From: Ectocarpus siliculosus
Taxonomy: Eukaryota > Sar > Phaeophyceae > Ectocarpales > Ectocarpaceae
Direction of reading: 5' to 3'
NCBI GenBank assembly: GCA_000310025.1
Contig: FN649727.1
Span: forward strand, 5,373,468-5,385,853
Length of the DNA: 12,386 nucleotides
Positions 1 through 8,250 of this stretch are shown here, one piece after another. The notes below the pieces were generated by a model, which made no database searches, was not told the DNA's origin, and saw only the letters and a program-made list of their open reading frames with translations. The position numbers were made by a program, and so were the translations under genes. How positions within the stretch are numbered: position 1 is the stretch's first letter; the number at the start of each line of letters is the position of its first letter.

Positions 1-690
1 CCGCGCATGGGATCTGCTGTTTTTCACCCGGTCAAAACCAGAATCCAATTCATGTGCCCCTTCCGAACATGAAAGGCATGGTTTTTCCAAACCACCAACT
101 TGTATTAAAGGCTCCAAGGGGCGTTATTGCACATTTTCCCAGCCTTCGGACAACGAGCCGAGATTTTAGACTTTACGCTCCAAGGGTCCCCGAATTCCGT
201 TCCACTCACCACTTGCCCCCCCCCCCCCCGCCCCCGCCCCATTCTTGTGCCGTGCTCTACTGCGCTGCTGGGAGCAGCTGCCGGTTGCCCTCCTCTTCCT
301 CTTCGACTCGGACCCGAGCCGCTCGGTTGGACATGTTCTCTCCCACGGGGAAAAAGGTGCAGCCTCGCAGTGCGAAGAGTTTAGCAGTCCCTCCTCCTCG
401 TATCTACTGCACTGTAGGCAATCAGGACGTTGGATGCCACGGTCGGGACAAAGGTAAACGCATACCGTGGTAAGAGGCGGAGAGATGGCGCCCCCCCCTA
501 GACCGATTTTCAAAGGCTCGGTTGCTCCACAACCAAAAGCACATGTTGGCAGCACCCAGCAATCGTGGTTTTGGAAACATGTCGTCGAGGACTTTCCGTA
601 GACGTGCCGGGCTCTTTTCCGCACCCACTTGGTTGGGGAGAGATGGAGCTTTGAAAGTCGGTCTTGAGATCTCTCCGACTCTTGTGGCAG
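1..690. other. Upstream flank, no supported gene
   Basis: I see no conserved protein in any frame. The stretch contains a long run of C interrupted by one G (about 217-240) and a second C run at 490-497. The longest open frame is a 180-codon minus-strand one at 166-708. It crosses the C tract as poly-Gly, matches no family I recognise, and its 5' end lies inside the decayed exon copy described next, so I do not call it. A 5' exon of the dehydrogenase gene (leader or targeting peptide) could lie here or further upstream, but I cannot identify one. Confidence 0.5.
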
Positions 691-886
691 TTGTTTGAAG
701 ATCGCCAAGTCTTACCGCTGCTGTTGCCCACTCACTTCATCAGGTTGGTTGCATAAGTGTTGTTGTTGTTGTTGTTCCGGCTGTTCGGCAACTGCTGTTG
801 GCGTGCTCATGAGGCCGGGCGCGTGGTGCGGGCGAACGACGCGTTCTGAGAGCACGGCCTGGACTTCTTCGTCCCAGAACAGCCAA
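691..886 (+). pseudogene. Relic of the aspartate-semialdehyde dehydrogenase terminal exon plus the end of its upstream intron
   Basis: This segment aligns with about 6524-6735, which is the 3' end of intron 7 and the start of exon 8 of the gene downstream. Positions 834-872 match 6680-6718 with 4 mismatches in 39. In the homologous frame the relic reads GRVVRANDAF, stop (TGA at 847-849), EHGLDFFV, against [18 protein letters not shown] in the intact exon. It therefore has one extra Val codon and a stop in place of Gly. Similarity then fades after about 880. Intronic sequence is also shared: the TTGAAG, AAGTCTT, CGCTGCTG and GCCCACTCAC blocks at 691-735 and 6524-6567, then a TGTTG-rich stretch and CTGCTGTTGGCGTGCT. 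Because intron was copied, this came from a DNA-level duplication and not from reverse-transcribed mRNA. It cannot encode a working C-terminus. Confidence 0.82.
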
Positions 887-905
887 CAACTCTATTCCTC
901 CGCTT

Positions 906-964
906 GATGATTCATCTTAACTCAATAGTAGGTACGGCAGTCGGTAGCTTAAGGCTGAATCATC
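906..964. repeat. 9-bp inverted repeat just upstream of the first recognisable exon
   Basis: GATGATTCA at 906-914 is the exact reverse complement of TGAATCATC at 956-964, with a 41-nt spacer. It sits between the exon relic and the first coding exon, in what is either the 5' flank or a first intron. It could be a paired protein-binding site or chance; nothing in the sequence decides. Confidence 0.4.
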
Positions 965-1029
965 TACTACTGTATTGACTATGTATGGGAGTAGATACGG
1001 CAACGCTAACGTACAGCTGGCAACGTTGG

Positions 1030-2725
1030 ATGAATGCTATCGTTCAGGTGGGCATCGTGGGCGCTACCGGCGCGGTGGGGGAGGAGATCGTGGGCTGCTT
1101 GGAGAAGCGGGGGTTCGCGGTGAGCGAGCTGAAGCTGTTCGCCTCGGCCAGGTCGGCGGGCAAGGTTAAGGAGACCCCCATGGGAGAAGTGACCATCCAG
1201 GAGTTCTCTCTGGAGTCGGTGAGTGACGAAAGCGGGTTGGTAGTACTTGACATGCACGTGTAAATGTATCTTTTTAAGAGTTTCGAGAGTTAGTTTTGTT
1301 GCGGAGGGAGCCTGGTCGCACAAGTGATGGGGGCGTGATTATCCCAATGAGCGAGGAAGCGGAGACGACACGCGTAATTGTTGTTCATGGTAGGTGTGTG
1401 CACAACAGAGGGAAATGGATGAGGTGTCACGGCGCGTTTGCAAGGGTCGATCTACCTACTGTAGATGCCCCCAAGTCCCTTTGGCAACCTGAAAGCCAAG
1501 AGAACCCTGCGGCATCTGCGGGTTTTTTCTTATCTTAATCCCTCAACCATGAGGCGGTATCGAGTATCTCGGTTCTCTGCCCCTGTTGGGATACAGCAGT
1601 ACGGTGCCGTGAAGTTGTCGACTCAACCTTCATCAGTAGGTCTCCCACTTGGCTATTTTTTTTGGTAATATTGCGAGGCACCGGGACGATAGAGACAGGC
1701 GCCCGCGAGCGAAAGTCAATGTCGACCTCGCCAAACTGCCGATGTTACTATTAATAGATCGCTCGCTCATCCACCAAAAAGATGACATGGGTGGGCAACG
1801 CCTTCTGCTGTGCCTGCGTATGACGGATGGCTTCCTTCCTTTTGACGAAGACTCCTTGTTGTGTGTGCTTACCGGCGCCCAAATTACAAGCAAATTACAC
1901 CTCGTCTACCCGCGCCCTCTCGCTGCTGCTATTGTCGTTGCTGCTGCTGTCAGGCAAGAGATTGCGACTTCGTCTTCTTGGCGGTGGGGGGAGACTTCGC
2001 CAAGGAGTACGCCGAGAAGCTCACGGAGGGGGTGAGGAGAAAATCGACACTTTTCACCGACCTAGATATCACACCTCGATGGCGATCGAAACTTTGGAGC
2101 GCACGTGTACATTCGTTGATTGCACAAAGTGCGCGCGCCATGCGCAGGCTTTGCACGCGTGTACAATTATATTGTTGCATTTTTTTTTTCTTCTTACCTT
2201 CAAATCAGCGCTCACAGCACTAGTGCCGTTTACTCCAACCCGTGGTCACACAGAAGAGCCCCTCTCTACCCCCCCTCCTGCGGTACTTTGCCTTCGATTT
2301 TAATTGCGAGAAGAGTTCAGGACTCTCTTCCCTCTGTGTACACACGAACTAGCGCTATCCACTAGGCCAGGAGCGGGAGCGAGAGAAAAACACACTTTGC
2401 AAGAAAAGCTCGCTTGCGCCGGGATTCGAACCCCTGACCTGACCTCTAGAAGGTTTCGAGGATACCAACTAGACCACCGGGGCGACCATGTGTTTACATC
2501 TCTTCCGCGTGACGGATGCCCCCCGTCCGGCAGCCCAGCAACGAGCGTTACGTCTGCTGACGCGGTTGGTGTTTTGTCGATGCAATACGTGAGAGTGTCA
2601 GGATGTTCCGCGTCGCTTTCCGCCGTTTCGTCACCCCCCCGCCGCTAAATGCGTCCATGTCTGCACGCACGCTCGCTCGCTCGCTCGCTCGGCTACCTCT
2701 TTCTCTCTGTCTCTCTGTCTGCCTT

Positions 2726-2756
<31 letters not shown>

Positions 2757-5700
2757 CACTGTCTGTCTGTCTTCCTGTCTCTCTCTATCTCTCGCTCTCT
2801 CCCCCTCTCTCCCTCGCTCCCCCCCCCACCGCTCTCTCGGGACAGTCCGGTCCGATCGTGATCGACAACTCGTCGGCGTGGCGGATGGACCCTGACGTGC
2901 CGCTCGTGGTCCCCGAGATCAACCTGGAGGCGTGCAAGGGCAAGAAGCTCATCGCCAACCCCAACTGCACCACGGCGATCGCCATCATGGCGCTCTACCC
3001 CCTCCACAAGGAGTTCGGCGTGAAGAAGTGCATCGTGTCCACCTACCAGGTACGTAAGACTGCTGTGTGTAGATTTGATTTTGTTTTGGTTTGTGGAGGG
3101 TCGCTGGGCTCTTGGAGTGAAAAACACGTCAGCTGTAAGAGCTCGGGAAACTTCACAGCTGGCAGCTGGCAGCCAGCTGTGGCGTGGTCCTGCTGCCTGA
3201 TTTTTAATTTCGTCTTGCATCACCCCGCTTTGATGGCACTGCTGTGCTCTCATATGAGCCCGCTTCACGGGGATCCCTTGGACACGTCTACCGTTGAAGT
3301 TGAAGCTGGTCTGCAGGAGAGGTGGGGGGAGAGAGAATCAGCTACGGGGATACGCTAGGGGTCGGTGTTGGTGCTGACACCGGCGTTGGTCCTCGTGTGC
3401 TGATGATGTTGCTTGTTGTCGTCTCTGACCTTGACTTAACACTTCGAACCCCGTGGGACGAATTGTCGCCTCTGCTTGTAATATAACAGGCGGCTTCAGG
3501 CGCGGGTGCCCCGGGCATGAACGAGCTCCTGGACGAGACGAAGAAGTACGTGACCACGGGAGAGATGCCCGCCAACAAGATCTTCGCGCACCCGCTGCCC
3601 CTCAACGTCATCCCCCACATCGACGTCTTCCAGGTACATGCGATTTTCATTTCGCGGCGCCGCTCCGTGTTTGCTCGGCTACTCTTTTGCACCATTAGTA
3701 GCTTTCGGTTGGAGGGACACATGATGCATTTCGGCTATTTACGGACGTCTGTTCATGTAGGCTAGGCCTGTAAGGGTAAGGGTCTGGTGTTGGGAGAATA
3801 TGCGATATGTATGCATTGGTTGAGACTGCTTGAGCCAAGCTCGCTCCGAAGCCTCTTAGTGCCGCTTCTGGTGGAAGACCTTTCTCATTGCTGTTCCGAT
3901 GGACCGGCCAATCTTGACGCTTCTCTTCTCTCCATCGTTAACCTTGATCACGATGTATTTTGTCCCCTCAGCATTGTAGTTGTCTCGGCATACTGCTGTG
4001 TGTTCATCTACTTCATTCTGATCCTCTCGTTCGTGTGTTGCTGTGCATCCAATACATTTCTTTTTTTATGTATTGTGTTCGTATTTTTTGTGTGAAAAAT
4101 CCTCACATCCTCAGGAAAACCTCTACACGAAGGAGGAGATGAAGGTCACCTGGGAGACGAGGAAGATTCTCGACGTGCCCGACATGGCCGTCAGGTCAGT
4201 CGGTGCCGTAACGCTTATATCCTGACAGGGATCTATCCTTAGACACTTGTTTTGACCCCTTGTCGCAACCGACAGGACTATTAGGACGTTTCTTGCGTGA
4301 ATGTACAGGGTTAATCAATCATTGATGGAACGACCAACCCTTTTTGTGGTTGAAGAATCGCACATGACACTTCAAAAGAGGCTGACGGATCCCAGCCGGA
4401 GGCGCTGCGATACACGTCACCCCCACCCCTGGTACCATCGGACCATTCGTTCTCTACTGCGGTGCCACCCCGTACACGATTAACTTTCGGGCCAAGCGAG
4501 CACGACATCGTCTACGTCGTTGGGTCTTGAAGAGTGCTCCTCAAGGGCGGCCTAAAAGTCGTGTGCGGATGCACTCGTCGATGACGACGACTGGAGTGAC
4601 GAGATGGCGAAGCGGACTTCACGTCTATCGGGAGATGTGGGAGATAGCTGTCGTGCGGCACATATCTCTTACAGCCCTCGTCTGCCTCCGGTTTTGACCC
4701 TCCCTCGCTGCGCAAAAGTGCCGATTGATCTTGGGGGTCGGGGAGCTAGACATGCCAGGAAGGAATGAAAAGGGTGCGAGGGTGCGCCCAACTGCCACGG
4801 CAGAAGGAAGAGAGTACCGGTACTGTGAAGCTTACGTAACGGGGAAATGTTTAACCGTGAAGGGAAGACATGTCCGTGTTAATACATGCACACCCTTTAG
4901 AAGGCGAGGAACATGGGTTTCAATTTGACATGCTGAAGTTTGGCATCTCTGACAGCAGTTTGGTATGAGGTGAGACAAACATTCGCCATACAAGATATCA
5001 CTATAATTCGGGCACCCGGTAATATCGAAGCTGTGCTAAAAAGAGACGCTGTTAAATGCCTGTATCAGCAATGTCCCCCCCCCCTCACCCTCGTGTCTGA
5101 TTCAATTCACTCCACCCAGCTGCACGTCCGTGCGCATCCCCACCATGCGGGCGCACTCGGAAGCCGTGACGATCGAGACGGAGAAGCCCATCACCACGGA
5201 ATCCGCTCGCAAGGTGAGATAGACCAGACCATAGACTAAATAGGCTAGACTTGAGAAATCCATCTCACTGTGCCGCTCCTCTTAGACTGCTGCTGCTAGA
5301 CAGTCATTTAATTGCGCCGCTCCTTTCTTCATCACTGCTGCTATTATAGACAATGTGTTCAGATATTTTGTGTTTGCCGCGAGTATCAACGTGGACTCAC
5401 AAACGCATGCTACCTCGGGTGTAATCGATACGAATGCAACTTAACACTGGATGTGCTTTTGATGGCGTGGCACAGAGAAGATTCTGCAGCTCAAGGCTGC
5501 ATAGCATATGGCACACTTTGCGTGTAGAATTGTCGGCCGCCAATCGGATCTGTTCATGTTGACAATTTTACGTGATGCGGCACAAGTTCTAAAGCCGATC
5601 GTTCGCCTGGCCAACGAGATCGACCGCCGCTCACACCGGACCAACCAAAACCTTTCACGCGTTGACCAATCAGGGTTAATCCAGTGCTGTTAAAATCCGA

Positions 5701-6818
5701 ACCCGATCGAAACGGCTGAACCGGGGCAACCAACCGGAGCAGGTGTTAGAAGCGGCCGCCGGCGTTACGCTCGTGGACGACCCCGAGGCTAGCAAGTACC
5801 CCATGCCGCTCACTGCAACGGGGAAGTACGACGTCGAGGTGAGAGACTGACAACATGGTCATCACGGTCATCACTACAACGCTTGTGTGTGATTTACGAA
5901 TAGTGCACTACTGTTGCTCGAACATCATTGAACGAATGCATTCCACGGTGTGGTTTATATCGAGCACGTGGTTTGTGACTGCTGTGAGACGGGGCTTTTT
6001 TGTGTGTTGCTGGCAAAGGTTAGAATATATAGCCAAGGCGTTTTCGACCACGACTAGCTGGTGGGTGGTAAGTGTGTGCAGTTACGATCCACGACGGCGC
6101 CCAACGGGTGACCTGTTGGAAAATAAGTCGTTCTCAGCGGAACACGTAACAGCGTACGTGACGTGCGTCTCGTTGCCTGTCTTACGCTGGCGATAGTGAC
6201 GATAGCGGTAGTTCCCTTCCTCCCTCCCTCCCTTCCTCCCTTCCTCCCTTCCTCGTTTTCCGTCGTGGTTTGGCGGCACTTAAATGTAAGACCACGTGTC
6301 CGCCCCGAACTTGGTCTTGTTTTTCGGTGTGTCTTTGCGATGTTAGTGGTACAGTACCTCTACAACCCGACGATCGCATGGTCCCTCTGTTGTCCTGAAT
6401 GACTCCCACTGAGCTGCACCACCCAGCGGGTAGCTATGATGAGTCACCTCCTTCTCTCTCTCCCGGCACGTTCGCTTCCCCCGTCCCCTCCCCCCGCCCC
6501 CCCCCTAAGGTTTCCCGAAATAGTTGCTTGAAGTTGGCAAGTCTTGTCGCTGCTGCAGCCCACTCACGTGTTCAAGTCAGTTCCAATATAACGTGTCGTT
6601 GTTGTTGCTGCTGCTTGACATCTAACTGCTGTTGGCTGTTGGCGTGCTTGCTTACGACTAAGGTGGGGCGCGTGCGCGCGAACGACGTATTCGGCGAGCA
6701 CGGCCTGGACTTCTTCGTGTGCGGGGACCAGCTGCTGCGAGGAGCGGCGCTCAACGCGGTCCTCATCGCAGAGGGCCTCGTTGCCAGCGGCGTCGAAGCC
6801 GACGCGGTCGCTGCTTGA
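1030..6818 (+). CDS. asd: Aspartate-semialdehyde dehydrogenase, eight exons
   Basis: The family makes L-aspartate 4-semialdehyde from L-4-aspartyl phosphate with NADPH, the branch-point step to Lys, Thr, Met and Ile. Exons: 1030-1218, 1954-2031, 2846-3049, 3490-3633, 4115-4194, 5120-5213, 5743-5838, 6663-6818 (stop TGA 6816-6818). All introns are GT-AG; all are phase 0 except intron 5 (phase 2, Ser232 codon split). The product is 346 residues, a normal bacterial-type length. Visible motifs: Rossmann GATGAVG at 11-17; DNSSAWRM at 96-103 with the phosphate-binding Arg; NPNC with catalytic Cys130; TYQ with Gln157, 27 residues after the Cys as in the E. coli enzyme (C135/Q162); SGAG at 160-163; EEMK at 212-215; [10 protein letters not shown] with Arg237 and catalytic His244, the same 7-residue spacing as R267/H274; C-terminal [13 protein letters not shown]. 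The start is uncertain: ATG 1030 puts MNAIVQ directly before the conserved [11 protein letters not shown] 985 is in frame and adds 15 unrelated residues; or CAG at 1045-1047 is an acceptor (possible branch site CTAAC at 1006-1010) and an upstream exon supplies the N-terminus. No plastid-targeting sequence is seen. The exons are intact with no frameshift. Confidence 0.95.
1219..1953 (+). other. Intron 1 (735 bp)
   Basis: The donor is TCG|GTGAGT at the end of exon 1. The acceptor TGTCAG|GCA follows a CTG/TTG-rich tract at about 1921-1950. I found no gene inside it. A GC hairpin followed by six T at 1503-1528 resembles a bacterial terminator but has no such role in this context. Joining 1218 to 1954 keeps the frame and rebuilds the expected order: a strand ending FSLES, then [13 protein letters not shown]. 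Confidence 0.85.
2350..2485 (-). mobile_element. tRNA-derived SINE-like element, antisense within intron 2
   Basis: On the minus strand, 2476-2465 reads TGGTCTAGTTGG, a good RNA polymerase III A box. 2432-2422 reads GGTTCGAATCC, a perfect B box, at tRNA-like spacing. A short T run (2407-2404) follows. The stems of a real tRNA are not there: the T stem has only about 3 pairs, the acceptor halves do not pair, and no 7-nt anticodon loop with U33 can be drawn. About 100 nt further along the same strand, 2369-2352 reads TGGCCTAGTGGATAGCGC, typical of the 5' half of a tRNA such as tRNA-Arg, with no B box after it. This is best read as a degenerate tRNA-derived retroelement, possibly dimeric, or a pair of tRNA pseudogenes. 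Target-site duplications and a 3' tail were not resolved. Confidence 0.55.
2665..2830. repeat. Compound microsatellite abutting exon 3
   Basis: The tract runs CTCG repeats (about 2669-2690), then CT/CTGT repeats, a TA repeat (about 2740-2755), CTGT repeats (about 2758-2775), CT-rich sequence and a C run ending shortly before the exon 3 acceptor at 2844-2845. It is almost purely pyrimidine on the + strand for over 100 nt, so it can act as the splice pyrimidine tract. It is likely to vary in length between individuals. Confidence 0.85.
3050..3489 (+). other. Intron 3 (440 bp)
   Basis: The donor is CAG|GTACGTAAG, a near-perfect U1 match. The acceptor is ATAACAG|GCGGC. The intron separates the TYQ codon from AASGAG, so the active-site loop is split between exons 3 and 4. 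It contains one perfect 10-bp inverted repeat (3154-3181) and no other recognisable feature. Confidence 0.85.
3154..3181. repeat. Perfect 10-bp inverted repeat in intron 3
   Basis: CACAGCTGGC at 3154-3163 pairs with GCCAGCTGTG at 3172-3181, leaving an 8-nt spacer that is itself another AGCTGGC copy. It forms a stable potential hairpin in the pre-mRNA. A function is not evident. Confidence 0.6.
3634..4114 (+). other. Intron 4 (481 bp)
   Basis: The donor is TTCCAG|GTACAT. The acceptor is CATCCTCAG|GAAAAC, preceded by a strongly T-rich region (about 4010-4100). An open frame of about 100 codons within it (3787-4095) is T-rich hydrophobic intron sequence and is not called as a gene. Confidence 0.85.
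4195..5119 (+). other. Intron 5 (925 bp, phase 2)
   Basis: The donor is GTCAG|GTCAGT. The acceptor is CCACCCAG|CTGCACG. This is the longest intron and the only one that splits a codon (AG/C, Ser232). Its base composition is less T-rich than the other introns. I see no gene, tRNA or repeat inside it apart from a short C run at about 5073-5082. Confidence 0.85.
5214..5742 (+). other. Intron 6 (529 bp) with a weak internal repeat
   Basis: The donor is AAG|GTGAGA. The acceptor GGAGCAG|GTGTTAG is unusual in having almost no pyrimidine run before it. Two loosely similar units lie near the 5' end (about 5271-5304 and 5311-5355); both carry GCCGCTCCT, a CTGCTGCT block and TAGACA. No gene is seen. 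Confidence 0.8.
5839..6662 (+). other. Intron 7 (824 bp), with a CCTT/CCCT tract
   Basis: The donor is GAG|GTGAGA. The acceptor is GACTAAG|GTGGGG, an AAG acceptor where CAG is more usual. A CCTT/CCCT simple repeat occupies about 6212-6254 and a C-rich run about 6488-6505. The last 140 nt or so (from 6524) are the source or sister of the relic at 691-886. No coding sequence is seen inside it. Confidence 0.85.
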
Positions 6819-6993
6819 TCAAATTGACGTATTCAAGAGTAGTTAAAAAAAATGGAATGAATGTATTGGGTCCTTTTCATGACCTGGGCCGGCTGCGCGT
6901 GCGCTACTTGATTAACCAACAGGTTGAAGAGTTATCACAAAAATGGGATGAACGTATTGGGTCTTTTTGTGGGGCTTGGGCCGGCTGAGCCCG
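6809..6993 (+). repeat. Tandem duplication of about 93 bp spanning the asd stop codon and 3' flank
   Basis: Copy 1 begins CGCTGCTTGATC at 6809 and contains the asd stop codon. Copy 2 begins CGCTACTTGATT at 6902. Both continue through AAGAGT, an A-rich stretch, ATGG(A/G)ATGAA(T/C)GTATTGGGTC, a T run and GGGCCGGCTG. The offset is 93 bp and similarity is clear but imperfect, so the duplication is not recent. Copy 2 retains a non-functional relic of the last codons and stop (6909-6911). Confidence 0.8.
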
Positions 6994-8250
6994 CGTTGCC
7001 CCCCCCCCTGAACGAATTCCCTCCTATTAGTGTTCTTAGTGTACGCTTTCGCAAGTAAGCGATTGGGCCTGCAGGAAACTTCGGGGATGCTCTCGGATCA
7101 TTTTTTGTTTTCTTCACGCTCGCTGCAATCTTCCTTGTGGGGTACAGAGCGGATTAGCGGGGTAAGTTTCATGTGTTTTTTGGCACAAAAGATTTGATTT
7201 GCCCGCGGTCGCGTCGGGAAGTGAGACGTTAACAAGCGGCGTAATAACGATTTCATCATGGCATGCGTAGTTGAGGTGCACGGCCAATGTTGTCAACGGT
7301 GTGTTTCGATAGCCCCGCACCAGATCTGTTTTTGTTCGTTTTGGTACATGTATCCTCCGGGTGTTGTGTTTGTGTGTTTTAATAGCACTTTTCATGCCCG
7401 TGGTACTTGTATAGCATTAATTCTATCAAGGAAGGGCGAGAAGAGGTACAAGGGGCGATCGATGATCACAAACACGTGTAGGCGGCTTGCTTGGTTGTGT
7501 ACTTTGTTCGGCCAAACACATTCTCAGAGAAATCCTGTTGATCTTGTCTTGGCTCTCTCTCTTGAGAGGGAGAGAGAAGAACAAGACAGCGGTGGAGGTA
7601 CTCTGTTGCACTATCCTCCGTGGGTGCTTGAAGCTCTGTCTGTGGGCCACTCACTGCTGTGCTGACGAAACCATCGGTTGGGATCTAGACAGACAGACAG
7701 ATATTATTGTCGTGCCGTTGCCGACAACCCTACAGTACCCTTCCAAGAACGTTTCGTCCTCATGGTACAAGTATGCGCGAGCGGGCGTGCCTGGGCAAAA
7801 TGTGCGCCTTTTTTTCGCTTCTTGATTTGCGCGCCATCAGGCAGGGTGCTGTACCATACCCACCCCCATGTGGAGTTGTTCAATCAACTGGGGGGGGGGT
7901 GAGGTTTTCCTGCTGATTGTTGTCTTTCGTGCTGCACAGCTGGCGAGGAAAGATGACTGACGATGTGCACGTGACATGGAAGCTTCCGGGCTTGCTTATA
8001 TCGTGCACAGAGCAGAGTGTACGCCCCGCGACGCCGCGTGTTTGTCCACCTCCCATGAAGTACTTCAAAAACAACGGTCAACCAGATGGCGTTCTACGGT
8101 CTTTTGTGGATGTGTCCGGACCGGTGTGTACCTGTGATCTTGGCCACTTGTCAAAAATCAACACTCGGTGTTTCCCCAGTTGCAAATTGGGGCCTCACTG
8201 GCGGGTACACGTCAATTTTTTTTTCTTGTCTCGCAGCGGCACCACCACCA
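6994..8250 (+). other. Probable 3' UTR and downstream flank of asd, no gene
   Basis: The + strand is strongly T/G-rich here (for example 5 A and 31 T in 7321-7380), like the introns of the same gene. The longest open frame (7258-7665, 135 codons) shows no domain or codon bias and is not called. The stretch holds an imperfect hairpin (7546-7587), a short CAGA repeat (about 7690-7702), a G run (7890-7899) and a T run (8217-8223). No polyadenylation site could be fixed. Confidence 0.5.
7546..7587. repeat. Imperfect hairpin in the asd 3' flank
   Basis: GTCTTG at 7546-7551 pairs with CAAGAC at 7582-7587, and TCTCTCTC at 7554-7561 pairs with GAGAGAGA at 7570-7577, with a small asymmetric bulge and an 8-nt loop. 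It may be only a product of CT/GA low complexity. Confidence 0.4.

Larger units (their letters stand above)
2032..2845 (+). other. Intron 2 (814 bp), carrying a SINE-like element and microsatellites
   Basis: The donor is GAGGGG|GTGAGG and the acceptor is GGACAG|TCCGG. The intron holds an antisense tRNA-like element (about 2350-2485) and a run of simple repeats (2665-2830) that serves as an unusually long pyrimidine tract before exon 3. No coding sequence other than the flanking exons is apparent. Confidence 0.85.

Noticed and set aside
166-708. 180-codon minus-strand open frame
   Set aside because: It matches no family I know, is built partly from the C/G tract (poly-Gly), and starts inside the decayed intron copy at 691-886.
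1503-1528. GC hairpin followed by a T run, like a bacterial intrinsic terminator
   Set aside because: It lies inside a eukaryotic intron between exons that join in frame; factor-independent bacterial termination does not apply.
2414-2483. Functional tRNA gene on the minus strand
   Set aside because: A and B boxes are present, but the acceptor stem does not pair, the T stem is short and no proper anticodon loop can be drawn.
3787-4095. 102-codon hydrophobic open frame in intron 4, possibly a membrane peptide
   Set aside because: The hydrophobicity follows from T-rich intron sequence, and the frame is bounded by exons 4 and 5 that join correctly across it.
7258-7665. 135-codon + strand open frame downstream of asd
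   Set aside because: It is Cys/Phe/Val-rich from T/G composition, with no domain, no homology I recognise and no clear start context; it lies in probable 3' UTR.
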